DNA from: Callipepla californica brunnescens
Lineage: Eukaryota > Chordata > Aves > Galliformes > Odontophoridae
Direction: 5' to 3'
Assembly (NCBI GenBank): GCA_023055505.1
Contig: JALIRH010000109.1
Location: 650,501 to 714,500, forward strand
DNA: 64,000 nt
Each line of letters begins with the position of its first letter. The first letter of the stretch is position 1. Positions 1 through 12,951 of the stretch are shown in pieces. The notes below the pieces were generated by a model. The model did not search any database. It was given only the letters and a program-made list of their open reading frames with translations, and had not been told where the DNA came from. Made by a program: the position numbers and the translations under genes.

Positions 1-2761
1 GTCTATCAGAATATTAATTGCAAGTCTTCAGTAACTGGGAAGGGGGAGATCAGGTCTGAACTTTCCTGTTGCTGCCTTGTAATTCAAAGGAATTGTTTTA
101 CCAGGATGGCATGCAATTATTTAATTTGCTAACCAAACCAAAACAGACTCTGTAATAAACTCAACTAATATTTGATTAAATGCCACTTCTGCAAAACACA
201 GCTTGGATTTAAGACTGCGGTGGACTCATTCCAATATCTTAATATGGCCTTGTTCAATTAAAAGAAATTAGCTGCTGCTGCTGCAGTTCTTGCCAAGGCC
301 TGGTAGCTCAATTTGCAAATTGATCCTTGCCTCTCATCTGTGCTATTTAAACTAGTATACAAATCTGTATACACACAGGCTTGTCAGAAAAACTACGTCT
401 GCAGATTGCCTGATGTGCATCAATACTGATTTTTATGCAGCAGATTGCAGAGAGGGGAGGACTGTAAAATCTGCCCACATCTGGCAGAGTATAATGGAAA
501 GTACACAGAATTGTCACTGAAGGAATGAACTCCAATGTGAAAATGTGTTTGGAAGTTTATGTTCGTGTGCTTGGTGTCGGTCTCTTGAGAATTGCATGAA
601 GACATACTTTAATTACTGTGCTTGTTGATGCATCTGCTGCTATGTCTCTGGCAGAGTTGAGGTGTGGTTAAATGGTGATTTAAACCATTTTAAATCCAAG
701 CTGTTGTAACTTGCTTCTTTTTGTCTTTCAACGAAAGCAAGCCATTCGTTTGTAGCCACAACAGCTCCCTGAAGTGGCTCAACTTGTAAGTGGTGGGAGC
801 ATGACTGGAGCCAGTGTGAGACTTGATCCATTTCATTACCTGAAAGGCTTGCACATCCTTACCAAAGCACATATTCACACTGCAGGAGGGATGAGTGCTT
901 TTTAGATTTGATGGACAGGCAGTTTCTTAAGCTATTTCATAGACATGAAGAGCTTGAAAAGCTCTACATTTGACAAAAACATTGAAACAGTTGTGGAAGT
1001 CTTAGGTATCCTGTTGTACTGTGTTGTGCAGTTCAGAATATGTGGTTGTATCTGCTGTAATCTCCTGCTCTGTGTTTTAAAAGGTGATGTTGAATGTTTT
1101 TGTTTTTGATCTGAAGCCAGTGATAGTTCTGAGCTTCTGCTGTTGATATCTAACCTACTTAGAGGCAGCTTGTGCTGGTGATAAAATGCCTACTTTAGAG
1201 GTAGTTATTCCATATATAGAGGGAAGTTTTTAAGGTGATGGAGACCTGCAAGTCCATGAGGGTGCTATACCTCTTGAGCCATTTAAGTGGGTGGTTGCAG
1301 CTTCTTTGTCTAAAATTATCAGGCTTCTGAAATCTGTACGGCTTTGTGGCGAAGTTGTTTAGGAATATGAGGTCTGAAAAGTGGTAGTACTGCTGGGTCT
1401 GAGCAAATGAAGGCAAGAACAAAACCACATTCCAAATTGCTGCTTTAGTTGGTTACAAGTGTTTGGCAACACGAGTATTTCCAAAATATCTAAGTCATGT
1501 TAGAAGTGATAACGAATAAAGAAATGGAGATTGTACCAAATTAATGACTGCAGTGTAACCTCATAAGCCATCTCTTAAATATGTTCCAGATAGCAGAGAA
1601 CCTGTGCATTTTTTCTGAAGAGGCTTCTGTAACCAACTGAGACACACCTTGGAGATAGGAGAGCAAATCAGTGATATCCCAGACTTGCAGTTAGAATGCT
1701 GTTCTGTTTTGGGAAACCAGACTTCAGCTTTCACCACTGATTAAAGGTCAACCTAGAAATCGTCCCGAATTTTTCAGCTGTAAAACCCTAAGTTCTGTTC
1801 TTTGGCTGAATGGTGGTATTTTTTTCTGGTACATATCTGTGATCAAATGTAATGGCAGATGTCTGGAGGAGCATGCAACCAATGGCTGTTGGACACAAAC
1901 TATACAGCCTGTGCTCTACAGACTGTGGAGCAAGTGGGGTCGAACTTAGTTAGAAAATATGTTTGAGTTATATCAATGCCATGAGAAACTTGAGCTTGAA
2001 GCAATGGAAATAATTTTGTTTGACATTTTTCAGATTATAATATTAAGCATTCTTCATTTTAATTGGTTTTAACGCTGCCAAGTGTTTGACAGCCCTGGAA
2101 ACTAAATCATATTATTCACGAGAACAGGTGCACTGTGAGTGAGCTGCTGTTCCTTGCCAAAGTGCCTCAGCCCTCTTTCAGAGTGGTCCGATGTTCGAGT
2201 GGAAGGCTGTTTGTCCTTGGCCTTGATGTCAGGAGGCAGACAGTGCAAGTTGTTCCTGATATTGTTTATTTGCTTTTATTTTGATGCTGAATATTGATAC
2301 TAACGTACCAACACTCTGTGTCGGTACACCGAGTTACAGTGCTTGCTGCAGTACTTCTGCTTTCAAAGGTGCAAACAGTGACAGACTCCATGATGACAGG
2401 TCGTCATCTCTGTTTTCCTTTGTGGAGAGCTACGAACAGGGAGTGAGCTGCTTTTGTTTCATCCCACCCCTGTCCGTTGTGGTCTTGTTTTTGCATCCAC
2501 TTCTTTAACACCGCTCATGCTGTAACACTTCTGTGTTGCCAAACCAGATTACTGACTCAGCTTACAGTGTGAGGGCTTTGATTCTGTTCAGTGCTTTAAG
2601 GATTCTGTAAGAACTTCCCAACAGCTGGAGGTGAATGAGGTTGCTTTGTGGGCTTTTTTGTTCTGCCTCGTTTTGAAGGTATTAAAAATGTTGACCGTCG
2701 TAGCAGTTTGTTTGTTTTTTCCCCTTACTAAACTATTTTTATTCTCTTGCCTAAATTTTAG
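1..2761 (+). other. NOM1: NOM1 intron, 5' part outside window
   Basis: No exon was recognised here. The stretch is AT-rich and non-coding, and ends in a pyrimidine-rich tract and the AG acceptor at 2760-2761 that precedes the first recognisable NOM1 coding exon. I looked for the part of NOM1 that should lie just upstream (the end of the MIF4G-to-MA3 linker) and did not find it, so the preceding exon lies before the window. No CR1 copy was recognised. A short (GCT)n-like run lies near 272-286. Confidence 0.6.
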
Positions 2762-2894
2762 GCTTGGATTGAAAGATCAGCAGGAGAGAGAAATTGTTCA
2801 CGTTATCCTTTATTGCTGCTTGCAGGAGAAAACATATAACCCCTTCTATGCATTTCTGGCTAGCAAAATGTGTGGATATGAAAGACGATTTCAG
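2762..2894 (+). CDS. NOM1: NOM1 coding exon (MA3 start)
   Basis: 133 bases, entering after one base of a split codon. Acceptor AG is at 2760-2761 and donor GTAAGG starts at 2895. It encodes LGLKDQQEREIVHVILYCCL through to ERRFQ, the first helices of the MA3 repeat. Confidence 0.93.
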
Positions 2895-5611
2895 GTAAGG
2901 AAGTTCCTACTTTCAGTGCCACTGTTTTAGATAGACAGTTGTGCGTGCCTGTTGAGATCTGAGTAGGAAACAAAATAACTTCCACAGATGATTTTGCATT
3001 CTTCTGTATCACACATTTGAAAATAAATTGGACAGTCTGATCAAGCATTTCCTGGTGAACAGAGCCCTCGTAAAGAGTAGAAGGTGCAAAGATGTTGCTG
3101 TTTCTCACTTAAACAGTCATTTGGTCGTTTTGTTTCATTTTTCCTATGATATTTAGGTGACGTTTCAGTTTAGTATTTGGGACAAAATCAAAGACTTGGG
3201 AAACCTGTCAGCCAGTGCCATCTCCAACTTGGTATCACTGTTGGTTCACTTAGTAAGGACAAAGTCACTGCCCCTTTCAGTTCTCAAGGTTGGTGCATTT
3301 TCCTTTAAGATATTTGTGTGCTCTCTTTGCATTTACAAGTTCTATGGAAAACATACACTCTCTGTTACCTAGATGGTGTTCAGCTGTTTGCTGTCATACA
3401 AATGAAACTCGTTCTAAAATCAGCAGATTCATTTCATTGACTTCACTAATGCTGTCCCTTGGGGGTAGGGGAACCTGGGGTGGCCTAGACGTACAGAATT
3501 CATGAATAACACAACATAGAAACATATTTGTGTCAAGTAATGAGTCCACTGAGCCTCATAGGCTTGGGTAACTGCCTTGCCATCATGGCTTCTGCACCAA
3601 ACCCATGGTTCTCGTGTGCTGTGCTGCACTTCAGTCCCTCATTCATGGGGGCTGCATCTGTCATACTGACATAACCTGGGGAACCAGTGGTGCTGCTCTC
3701 CCAGACTGAGAAGCTGCCTGGAAACAGGTGCTTTGGTCTCACAACTGTTGCCAAAGGCGGTGTTACTGGATCCCCACTACACGTACAGAGTAAACAAACC
3801 ATTGAAATCCCTGAAGGATCCCATGTGTAAAACACTCGTAAAATTGTTATTTTCATGAAGAATATCTGGGACCTGAAGCCGTTTCATTAGCAGGCCTTGG
3901 TGCTGTTGGTTTTTATTAGACCAGGAAGAAATACACTGAGTGCTTGGATTTCAGATTGAAGAGATGTAGAATTTATTTAGAAGACTGATTGCAGTGCGGC
4001 AAGCAGGCAATATTCTAGAGTGTTCTAGGTACTTCTGAAGTATTTATCTAATTGCAAATGTATATATTTGTATTCTGTTACTGCTGGTTATTCCTTAGAA
4101 ACTTGGCTGCTTCCTTATTGATTGGCTTTATGGAGGCAGTGTTCTCAGATAATTCTTCTATGCCGAACCTCAGACTGTATATATGGGAGGGCAGCAGATT
4201 TGCTAAGAGCTGTGTTCACTGTGAAGAGGATTCATTTGTTTGAAATACTTGAGCTGAATGAATTTTCTCTATTCTAAACCAGGTGATTGAATTTGGTGAT
4301 CTAGATAAACCCAAAGTCCGTTTCTTGCGACAAGTGCTCAGCATGCTGTTAGTCAAAACAGATGAAGATGACATTAATGATATTTTTGGGAGGTAAGTCA
4401 TCACAGAGATCTCCAGGAAATCCTCCATTAGCAGTCGTTTAAAAAGATAAGAGCTTCTCTTATTTTGTTTGGAATTATACACTGCCTTTTCCAAAGGCCA
4501 GACATCCACTTTTGAAAAGCAAACTTGCCTGGGGGAAGCTGGAAGCGGCGGAGCAGCAGTTATTTCTTGTTTGTTAGTGCAGGTCCTGATACACATACAG
4601 CTGTGAAAAGTATTACATCGAATATCTGAAAGCCTTATTATGTATGTTTCATAGGATTTTCATGAGCAGAGCTCTGTAACCCTGCGTATCTTATTGCTTT
4701 GCCATCTGTGTGCGCTGAGATTGAATCTTTGCCAGTAGATTGCTTTATAAATTCTTCATTAGAATCTTTTTTTTTCTTCTACTAATGAGGGAAAGCTTCA
4801 GGGGGTTGGGTTTTTTTCTTTTGTAATGAATATTGTGTGGAAGATCTTATTTTTACCCATGGGACAGGGAATTTTTATGAATCTTCGTCCTCAGTGTTCA
4901 AAAGACATCAGCTCTTTTGAAGGGACTAAAATATTGTCCTAATGATTCTGTTTCACCCAATCCACCAAACGTATCTGGAAACACCGCGTGAAATTGAGTT
5001 CCAATGTTTCAGCTGTAGTGGAGACAGCCATCATTTACAGCTTAGTCCAGGAAGTAAGTTGTATCATAGTCACAGTGTCACGTAAAGTTAGGTTGAAGTT
5101 ATAACATGAGAGATTTCAGATACAATATTGGCCTTGGCTTTGAGGTGGTGTTTGTTGTCTGTAATGTAACTGCTTACCTAAAGCAAGTCTGATACTCTCA
5201 TATTCCATTTTACTGCTGAGGGCCGATTGCATGTTGAGTATTATTTGGGCTGTTTGCCAGATCAGTGTAGACCTGGTTTTAATTTAAAAGCTTCTTTAGA
5301 AAAAACACCTTTTTTAGGTTGAATATTTTTTTTTTACATTTCTATTTGGAGGTGATGATGGGGGAAAAAAAAGTGGAAGAAGCTTTTAAAACAGTTGAAG
5401 CCTAATACTATGTTCTGATTCATACCTTTACAGGATATCTGACAACCCCAAACTGGGAATCCTCCGAGAAGGCTTGAAACTGTTCCTTACCCACTTCTTA
5501 CTGAAAAATGCTCAAGTCCAAAACAGTGCTGAAGAAGCTAGCGTGTTAAAAGAGAGAGCTGAGCTAGCGAGCAGAGCTTTGCAAGCAAAGGAATCCAAAT
5601 TCAAACTGTAG
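2762..5611 (+). CDS. NOM1: NOM1, C-terminal MA3 region (last four coding exons)
   Basis: Nucleolar protein with MIF4G domain 1, a ribosome-biogenesis factor related to yeast Sgd1 that is known to bind the helicase eIF4A3 and to bring PP1 to the nucleolus. Four exons join in one frame: 2762-2894, 3157-3288, 4283-4392 and 5434-5611. All have AG acceptors and GT donors, and the stop is TAG at 5609-5611. Together they give 183 residues. The exons read as GLKDQQEREIVHVILYCCLQ, then TFQFSIWDK, then VRFLRQVLSMLL, then ISDNPKLGILREGLKLFLTH, ending in ESKFKL. This matches the MA3 domain and C-terminal tail of vertebrate NOM1. The first base of the first exon completes a codon begun upstream. The reading is free of frameshifts, unlike MNX1 further on. 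The N-terminus and MIF4G domain are outside the window. The gene name is a family match from memory, and the splice sites are seen directly. Confidence 0.95.
3157..3288 (+). CDS. NOM1: NOM1 coding exon
   Basis: 132 bases in phase 0. Acceptor AG is at 3155-3156 and donor GT at 3289-3290. It begins VTFQFSIWDKIKDLG and ends PLSVLK. The Val at its first position is Met in my recollection of the human protein. Confidence 0.93.
4283..4392 (+). CDS. NOM1: NOM1 coding exon
   Basis: 110 bases with acceptor AG at 4281-4282 and donor GTAAGT at 4393. It encodes VIEFGDLDKPKVRFLRQVLS and onward to NDIFG, leaving two bases of a split Arg codon. The intron before it (3289-4282) and the one after (4393-5433) show no repeat family that I recognise. 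Confidence 0.93.
5434..5611 (+). CDS. NOM1: NOM1 terminal coding exon with stop
   Basis: 178 bases from the acceptor AG at 5432-5433 to the stop TAG at 5609-5611. It encodes ISDNPKLGILREGLKLFLTH and then a charged helical tail rich in Ala, Glu and Lys. The tail is the usual end of NOM1. Confidence 0.93.
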
Positions 5612-8075
5612 TTCTGTTTCTCAAGTAAAACATATGGAAAAACAAGGTTTGCATGAAGATATAAAGCTTGATTCGTCGTTCAGACCCTAATTGTTGGGAA
5701 TGAGGAGAGCCTTGTTACTGTAAAGGATCCACTGTTGTGGTGGAAGCTGTGCTCAGCCTACCAGTTACTGGTTTAATTGGAGGCAATACAAGGCCTTTAC
5801 AAAAAAAGAGAAAATGGGTATTTCATGCAGACAAGGATCTGGAGAAGAGCTTGAGTTTCTCTTGTGTCATACTCCCAGTCAGCAGTAGTGTTCAGCAGTG
5901 CATATTCCAGACTTTCAGAAGACTGACCACTGTGTGTTAAAGAAACAGCCTTAACCAGAGGCTTTTGCTACCTACCAGTGCATTTGCCTGAAGGAGCCAG
6001 CCACTAGGTGGCACAAGTACTGACGAGTCACTTTGGGAAGATAAACTTTTTTCTTAAAGTGTTGAACTGATGGGCTAATTCTATGAATTGCTGAAGTGTA
6101 AAGACTTGAGGATCTGCCTTTGCCCAGTTGTGTTGGGTGCAGAGATTGTAGCAGAGTTTTATGCTCCTTTAACTTGTTCTACTCAGCTTTAAAATCAGAG
6201 TTACCAGTCTTATTATTTGTGCTAATCAGATTTTCTAGGCATGGTTAACAGCAGAAAGTAATAGTAAGAGAACACCTTCTTTTAGGGTTTGCTTCCAGTT
6301 CCCATTCAGATGCCTTCAAAATCCCTGCATGTTCCTTTCTAAAACACTCAGATTATTTTGTCACCTCACAACGACACATGAAACTGATTTTCTGAAGTGT
6401 TCTGCTGTTCGTGTTGTCTTTGTTCCAGCTGGATAGCCAGCAGGGGAGCGACCTGAAGTGTGGGGGCACTCTAGTTTGCAGTAAGTACTGCGTCTACCTG
6501 TACAAGGGCTGCCAGCCTCACTCCTGAGGTGGGCTTGCCCTCAGCTGCTCAGCAGTGCCATCAGTTGTGGTGCTTCCTAATTGCATTTGTGACCACTCAT
6601 CTGTTCTCTTTCTTTGGATCTGTTCCCATTGGGAAAGTATATTCCCAGAAGGCATCCACCAGGAAATCTTGAGTTCTGCAGCAAGAGAGCCATACAAGGA
6701 TCTTTTATTATTACTACTATTATTATTATTGTTATTATTTAAATTGGAGTTGAATGTGGACTATTTTGCTTGGTTATGTGAGGCACACTTTTGGGAGGAG
6801 GTGTGCTTTTAAAATCACAGGTTATGCTTGCACATAATTTTACACATAAGAGATTACTAAAAAATGAGCAAAGCAAGATGCTTTTTTAGCCTGTTTTAGA
6901 CCACTGGTAGCTTTAAGCACATTTTTGCTCAGATGGATCTTAGATGCAACAGAAGGAGATGTATTTAGTCTTTGTAAAATCCATACAGAGTCGAAGAAGC
7001 CTAGGCAGCACAGTGCTGTGTTTCGCTGGACTGTGTGACACAGAAGTCACAGTGCTGAGGTGTGCCCGTAAACTGCTCCTTTACAAACAGCCACGGTAAA
7101 CCTGGGCATGTTTTGGAGGCTGGGCATGGGAGAAAACATCTGCAAGCCTTTAGAAATTGTGACTGCCACGGAATGCACAGGACACAGGTAAGTAAAAATC
7201 ACTCCTTCTGGGCTGCAGCAGCCACCCAATTAATAATTACCTTTCTGCAGGGATTGAGGGGTTCCAACATTCCAATGTGGTTTAATAACATACAGATGCA
7301 CTGCTCTAACAGGGAGTTTGAGGCAGCTCTTGAAGGCAGATCTTGAGCCATCTTCCTTGCAGTTCAGTGCAGCAGGCTGTCCGGCTGGCGTGCTCACTCG
7401 GTGATCAGAACCGAGCACCACTGCCTGTGGAAACACTGCCTGGTGTTTTATGGGTCTGAGCCCATTCCCTTGCTGCAGCTGGGGGAGGCAGTGCAGTGCA
7501 GGTGTTGCTGTGTGATTAGAGGAGATGGCTTTAACCTTGCAGTCTAAAATTACAATTGCTATTTTTTTTAAATATACTTGCCTTATTATTTTTGCCAAAC
7601 ATCTATTGCGTTTTGTTCTAACTCACAGACAGTTGTTGCTTTCCTTCCAAAGGAAGCAGTCCTTACCTGCCTGCAGCTTTTATATTTGTCATGTTTATGC
7701 ACAAACATAATTTTTTTTTTTTTTTTTTTGAAAGACTGAATTTCCAGAAAGAAAGCAGCCAAAACTCACCGCATCCCGAGGCTGTAAGGCACATGTGGAA
7801 AGGAAAGCTGAGATGACAATACACTGCTTTTTAATCCTGGAGGAAAAAAAATGATCCCCAGCAGAGGCAGCCCTGCCAGTGTCCCTCCCCCACGGTTTGG
7901 CACAGTGCAGTGGGATCCCCTATAACAGCAGCAAGCTCTGTGCTGGCAGGCAGCTCCCTGAAGAACTGCAGTCTGAACAGAAGCTGCTGGGGGAGGTATG
8001 GCAGCTCTGACACTTTCTGCTTTGCCTACCACAGGATAAATGCTCAGTAGCACATGCATAATACGCAGCTTGCAA
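5612..8075 (+). other. NOM1 3' UTR and downstream flank
   Basis: Non-coding. The 3' UTR must begin at 5612, but its end is unclear. I found no AATAAA between the stop and about 8265. The first one is at 8266-8271, at the edge of a CR1 fragment. Near-signal TATAAA occurs at about 5661. The stretch includes a (TTA)n microsatellite at 6705-6740 and a T19 run at 7711-7729. Confidence 0.5.
6705..6740. repeat. (TTA)n microsatellite
   Basis: Imperfect trinucleotide repeat of TTA/CTA/TTG units in the NOM1 3' flank. Confidence 0.85.
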
Positions 8076-8258
8076 AGAATCTCAGAATTGTTTGGGTTGG
8101 AAGGGACACTTTAAGGTCATCTGGTCCAGCTCTCTGCAATGAGCAGGGGCACCTACAGCTCGACCAGGTGCTCAGAGCCCTGTGCAGCCTCACCTCGGGT
8201 GTCTCTGAGGATGCTGCATCCATCATCTGGGCAACCTGTGCCAATGCCTCACCAACCT
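8076..8258 (-). mobile_element. CR1 LINE 3' fragment
   Basis: 5'-truncated CR1 retrotransposon on the minus strand. The plus strand shows the familiar reverse-complemented CR1 end, with GGGTTGGAAGGGAC followed by GGTCATCTGGTCCAGC and then the 3'-UTR body. No coding capacity remains. Confidence 0.85.
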
Positions 8259-9023
8259 AGTTATAAATAAACTATTTTAGAGAAGCTATGCCAGTCAAAG
8301 CTGTGTAAGAAATATTCCCTGTGTTTTGTACTAAGAAAGATGCTGCAAAAGCCTTACATGAGGCAGAAAATGGCTTTGGATTGATACAAATAGCCTACAC
8401 AGGAAAGTCAAGCAGCTGCACAGATCCTTACACGTGACAAGCTGGTGGAAAACAGTGGGATTTGCATTAGGTGCCTTTAGCTGCTAGCCGGATGCTTGGG
8501 GTTTTTTTTTTTAGCTGTACAGCAGAAAGTTTCCCACTCAAAACTACGCAGTAGTACCCCCCTCACAGCTATTATCGCTGCTTCAATTTTTGTTTTCTTT
8601 TAAGCTGACCAATGGTGTTTTTCCCTTTCTCTGTTTTTTGTATCAGTATTAACAGGGCCGTAAAGTCTGGTTTTTAGCTTTGGCCAGAGCGTGAGGCTGA
8701 TAAATCATCCCCGAGTCCTTTTGGCAGGGCTTGAGCTCTGCACCTGAGCGCTCCAAGTTTCTGCAGGGCTTCTGAACTTCCCATTTTCCATTGTCCTGCA
8801 CAGGGGGGACGATGAGCTGATAGCAGCCGTGCTCCAAAAGCGCAAACGCAAGCAGGTCTGCCCCGTTAGCAAAGGTGTGCAACTCAACACCGTGCTCCCA
8901 GCACATCTGGGATCGCTTGCTTGCTGCTGTGAACTCTGTGTGCTGGGGGCTGCAGCCCGGGAGCAGCTGCCAAATGCGAACGACAGAGCTTTTGGCACAA
9001 TGAATCCATGGGTGTCAGCGTAG
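8259..9023. other. Intergenic, nothing recognised
   Basis: No coding signal or repeat family recognised. It contains an AATAAA at 8266-8271 that could serve NOM1, and a T run near 8502-8511. Confidence 0.5.
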
Positions 9024-9625
9024 AATCACAAAGTATTCAGAGTTGGAAGGGACCTATAAGGATCATTGAGTCCAACCCCACATGGCACCACCCAAACCCA
9101 ACTCTGTGTCTGAGAGCGGTGTCCCAGCACTCTGTGAGCTCTGGCACTCGGGGCCATGCCCACTGCTCTGGGCAGCCCACTCCATGCCCACCATCGTTTG
9201 GGGCAGAGCCTTTCCCTCACCCCCAGCTGTCCCTCTTCTGGCAGCTCCATGCTGTCCCCTCAGGCCCTGTTGTTGCCCCTCTGCTCCCTGTGAGGAGCTG
9301 CAGCCGCCATGATGCCTCCCCTCAGCCCGCTCCGTGCCCAACAAACCCAGAGGCCTCAGTGCTCCTCACACATATCACACCCTCTAGACCCTTCGCCATC
9401 TTCATAGCACTCCTTTACACTCTACAATAACTTTATCAGTTTCCTATAACGTGGTGCCCACCCTGACCTGAGGCCACACAGCACAGTCAGAGTTGGTGCT
9501 GGGCCCAGTGTCCCCAGGGTACAGTTGGCCCTTTGGCTCCAGGTTACACACTGCTGGCTCAGCCCAGCCTGCCCTCAACCAGAACCCCAATCCCTTCTCC
9601 AGGGCCACCCTCTCATCTTATCTAA
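9024..9625 (-). mobile_element. CR1 LINE fragment, divergent
   Basis: Starts with the reverse-complemented CR1 3' end (AGTTGGAAGGGACC). It continues through sequence corresponding to the CR1 3' UTR and the last part of ORF2, including the segment around 9385-9470 and the segment with CCCTTTGGCTCCAGG near 9527. It is old and frame-broken. The boundary at the low-similarity end is approximate. Confidence 0.75.
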
Positions 9626-10685
9626 GTACATTCTGGCTGTATCTGCTGTACCAAGGCTTCTTAAAACTTGTGGGCTAGGACATAACACTTGGTTGATGCA
9701 CCAAAACCAGTGTGTGGATGGAAGGCCTGTCAGTGGAAACATTCAGAAATAGCAAAGAAACATGATGTAGCTGGAAGGAAAGGTGCACAGCAACGCTGCA
9801 AATAGAGACCCTTCACGAATGGCTCTATTAAAGCCTGCTGTCAGTAGCAGCAAAACGGATGTTTCATTTCCAAACGTGAAAGGTTTCTGAGCATGGTTCA
9901 GTTTTCACTAAAAATCAGCTGAAGCTGGGAAGGGTGGAATGCACAGCTCTGCTACAGAGACAAGAGATCCAGATGCACTCTGCTTCACCTTGGGAAAAGA
10001 AAATCATCTTGCTTTCATGTCCTAAGCTTCCACCTTATGCACAAAATCATCTCTCCTCCTCAGCCAAAGCCTTACATTCTGGATGGATGTTTTTTTTTTC
10101 CTTAATTTCTATTTCAGCTTGCCCTAAAAGCATTGACGAGATGATTCTTACTTTCCAGATTTCCCCACCCAAATGGTTAGATCAGATGGAGACAGCAGCC
10201 TGCTGCTGCAGCGCTGAATGGGTTTGGCTTTCTCGTCTGTGATCTGAAGGCAACATGGGAATATCACAACCACATCAATGCTCCTAGCACTGCCCCTCTC
10301 CAGGCCTGTGTGCTTAGAGCACTCCTTAGGGTGCTGAGGGAGATGCAGAGCTTTGTCCTTGGCCAAGTTTTAGCACCTCCATGAATTGAGTGATGCTTTC
10401 CCCAAAATGGCTCCTGCAGGGAAGACCTGAGGCTGCTCAGGGCTGATGCAAAGCTGAGGCACATTGATCTTACCCAGTATTATTCCTCTGCTGCTGAAAT
10501 GGGTGCTCAAATACCAGCTCCAAGCATAGTAAAGAGGAAGTTCTGGAAGAGCAATGGAGTGGGTATTTCAGGCATTTCACCATTTTCCAGATGACCCTAA
10601 ATCAACATTCACCATGAGGGCCTGTACGTACAATGGCAGAGGCATTCTCTCTGGTCAGATGAACAGTCAGTGGAAGAGCAGAACT
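9626..10685. other. Intergenic, nothing recognised
   Basis: No gene, RNA or repeat family was recognised in this stretch between two CR1 fragments. Confidence 0.5.
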
Positions 10686-11237
10686 ACAGAATCACAGAAC
10701 TGTAGGGGTTGGAAGGGACCTCTAGAGATCGAGTCCAACCCCCTGCCAAAGCAGCTCTTTAGCCCAGGTTGCACAAGTAGGTGCCCAGGTGGGTCCTGAA
10801 GGTTTCCAGAGAAGAAGACTCCACCACCTCTCTGTGCAGCCTGTGGCATTGCTCTGATATCTCACTGTGTGCAAGCTCCCACACACATTTTTATGGCACT
10901 TCCTATCCTTCAGGATGTGGCCATTTCCCCTTGTCCTATTGCCACACACTGCTGAGAAAGGTCCAGCCTCGTCCCTTTGCTCCTTATATATTTATAGATG
11001 TGGATCAGATCCCTGCTGAGTCATCTTCTTTTCAAGGCTGAACAGCCCCAGGTCTCTCAGCCTTTCCTCATAAGGGAGGTGTTCCACACCCTTCATCATC
11101 TTTACAGCCCTCCACTGGACTGTTTCCATGAGATTCCAGTCTTCTTTGTACTGGGGAGCCCAGAACTGGAGACCTGCACCTGCCAGAGCTCCTGGATGCT
11201 TGAGACACCCACACCAGCCTTCCCATTCACAGAATAG
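10686..11237 (-). mobile_element. CR1 LINE 3' fragment
   Basis: Minus-strand CR1 beginning with GGGGTTGGAAGGGACCTCTA near 10709. It runs through the usual 3' UTR and the C-terminal end of ORF2 (antisense of the segment with CTCTCAGCCTTTCCTCATA). 5'-truncated. Confidence 0.85.
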
Positions 11238-12643
11238 CACCTGAGTGAGTGCTGAAGATTAAAACGTGGATAAAATACATAAGTTCTGTAGCAACAGACC
11301 TTCTACTCACATAGCTGTTACTCCAGCTCCTTCACAGTGATTAATAGTGGCCATGATCCTTTCAACATTGGTTTTCAAGCCAAACAAAAAGGCAGAAAAA
11401 GCTGGGCAGAGTAGCTGGGTGATGAAGTGGAGGGCAGGGAGAGGCGAGGCTGTTGGCACGCAATGTCCCAGCCTGCAGTGCAGAGCTCAGTGTTGGGATG
11501 CTAAGGGCAGGAGGGTGGGGGCAGCAGCTCTCTGCATGGCATCACCTCAGTCTGCTCCTCCCAGAAGTGGGAGCTTGGACATCCTCCAGCCTCAGTCAGG
11601 CACTTCAGGGAAGATGAGGGCTAAAAATGTGGAAAGAAGCAGGAAAACCCCTGAAGGAAAGGGAGAGATGGGAAGTGTGGAGGGAGAAAGACAGTGCAGA
11701 CAGCAGGAGACACTGGCTTGCATTGCTGGATCACTGTCTTAATTACCCCTGGCAAAAGCACAGTGATTAACATCACTGACTGCAGACAACCTCTATGTAA
11801 TTACTCATTAACATTTCTAGAATTGCACCCACCTGCTGCAGCAATACATGCTTTAGAGATTCATCACGTCGAAGCCCAGAACGAGCCATCAGCTGTCAGA
11901 GCAGGGCACTGCACATCACCAGCCACTGTTACACTGCAGAAATCAGCGAGGGGAGCCTTCCCAAAAAGGCACCCAGGACTCCCAGCTGGGCTCAGCCCTG
12001 TGCTCCATCCCAAAACTGCAATCTGCGCTGCCTGCTTTGGTTTGCGTTTATGGAAGATGCAACCACAGCCCCTGACAAGGATGGGAGATCTCTATCCCTA
12101 TGGTGTGGGTAGGAGGAGACAGAATGAGGGGTGCTGCTGCAACCATGAGCCCCAGCTGCTGGCAGCTGCCATCAGCCAAGAACGTCAGCAGAGGTCCTGT
12201 GAATAGTAATTCCAAATAATGAGTTAATTAGAGGAAACTGTGATGTGGTCGCAAATGTCCTGCAGGCAGTAAAATGAAGTTCAGCTTCCAGCTACACACT
12301 GAGGACCTCTGTGGGGCTTCACAAGAGCAAGAGCTCATAGTTCTTTTCATCTGCTGATGTTGGAGAGCATCAGTTAGTTAGCAGTCAGATCTAACTCAGA
12401 GAAAGCTGTGTCTACCAAAATGAAGCTAGCAGCCAGATCTTGATGATACCTTGCAGTCAGAGAAAGATCACTCTGACCTCCCAATACCATGGGCAATCCT
12501 ATTCCACGCAGGCACTTCCATGCCTTTACCAACAGCCCTACAGCTCAGTGAACTGAAGCTGTTCAGTTCCCAGAACATATTCTTCTAGGTGTATAGTTGT
12601 ACAGTCAACAGAATGGACAATGCCAAATAGCATTGTACATAAA
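11238..12643. other. Intergenic, nothing recognised
   Basis: No gene or repeat recognised. The 170-codon open stretch at 11694-12206 shows no family resemblance and has Cys- and His-rich composition typical of chance reading through GC-moderate DNA. Confidence 0.5.
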
Positions 12644-12930
12644 ATATTTTGCAGATAGTACAGATGGAAAGATTACCGTGAAAGGAAGAGACAACCAAAA
12701 TAAAGAGAAATGCTCACCCACATCCTAGACTTCCAACAAGAAACTCCAAAGGAGCAATCTCCTCAGATGTGGTGGTCAGCCTTTAAATGGGGTCTGGGAG
12801 AGGTGGAGCCAGACTCCACCCCTTCTGGTCACACAGGTGCATTGCCTTCACCTGTGCTCCCACAGCTGACTCAGTGCTCACCTCAGGTAGTCCATCAGTG
12901 GTTCAGGCCATGATTCAACAGTTCCCATAC
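12644..12930 (-). repeat. LTR-like dispersed repeat, copy A
   Basis: About 287 bp homologous, in inverse orientation, to 27312-27596. On the minus strand it starts near GAACTGTTGAATCATGGCCT. It contains GAGCACTGAGTCAGC with an AP-1-like TGAGTCA, then a TATA-like CATTTAAAGGCTGACCACC, then CTCTTTATT. This layout looks like a solo LTR or a retroelement promoter unit. The family is not identified. Confidence 0.65.
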
Positions 12931-12951
12931 ACCTGGCAAAAAAAGTAAATG

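Noticed and set aside
11694..12206. 170-codon open frame
   Set aside because: Composition looks like random translation, no recognised domain, and it lies between CR1 fragments.
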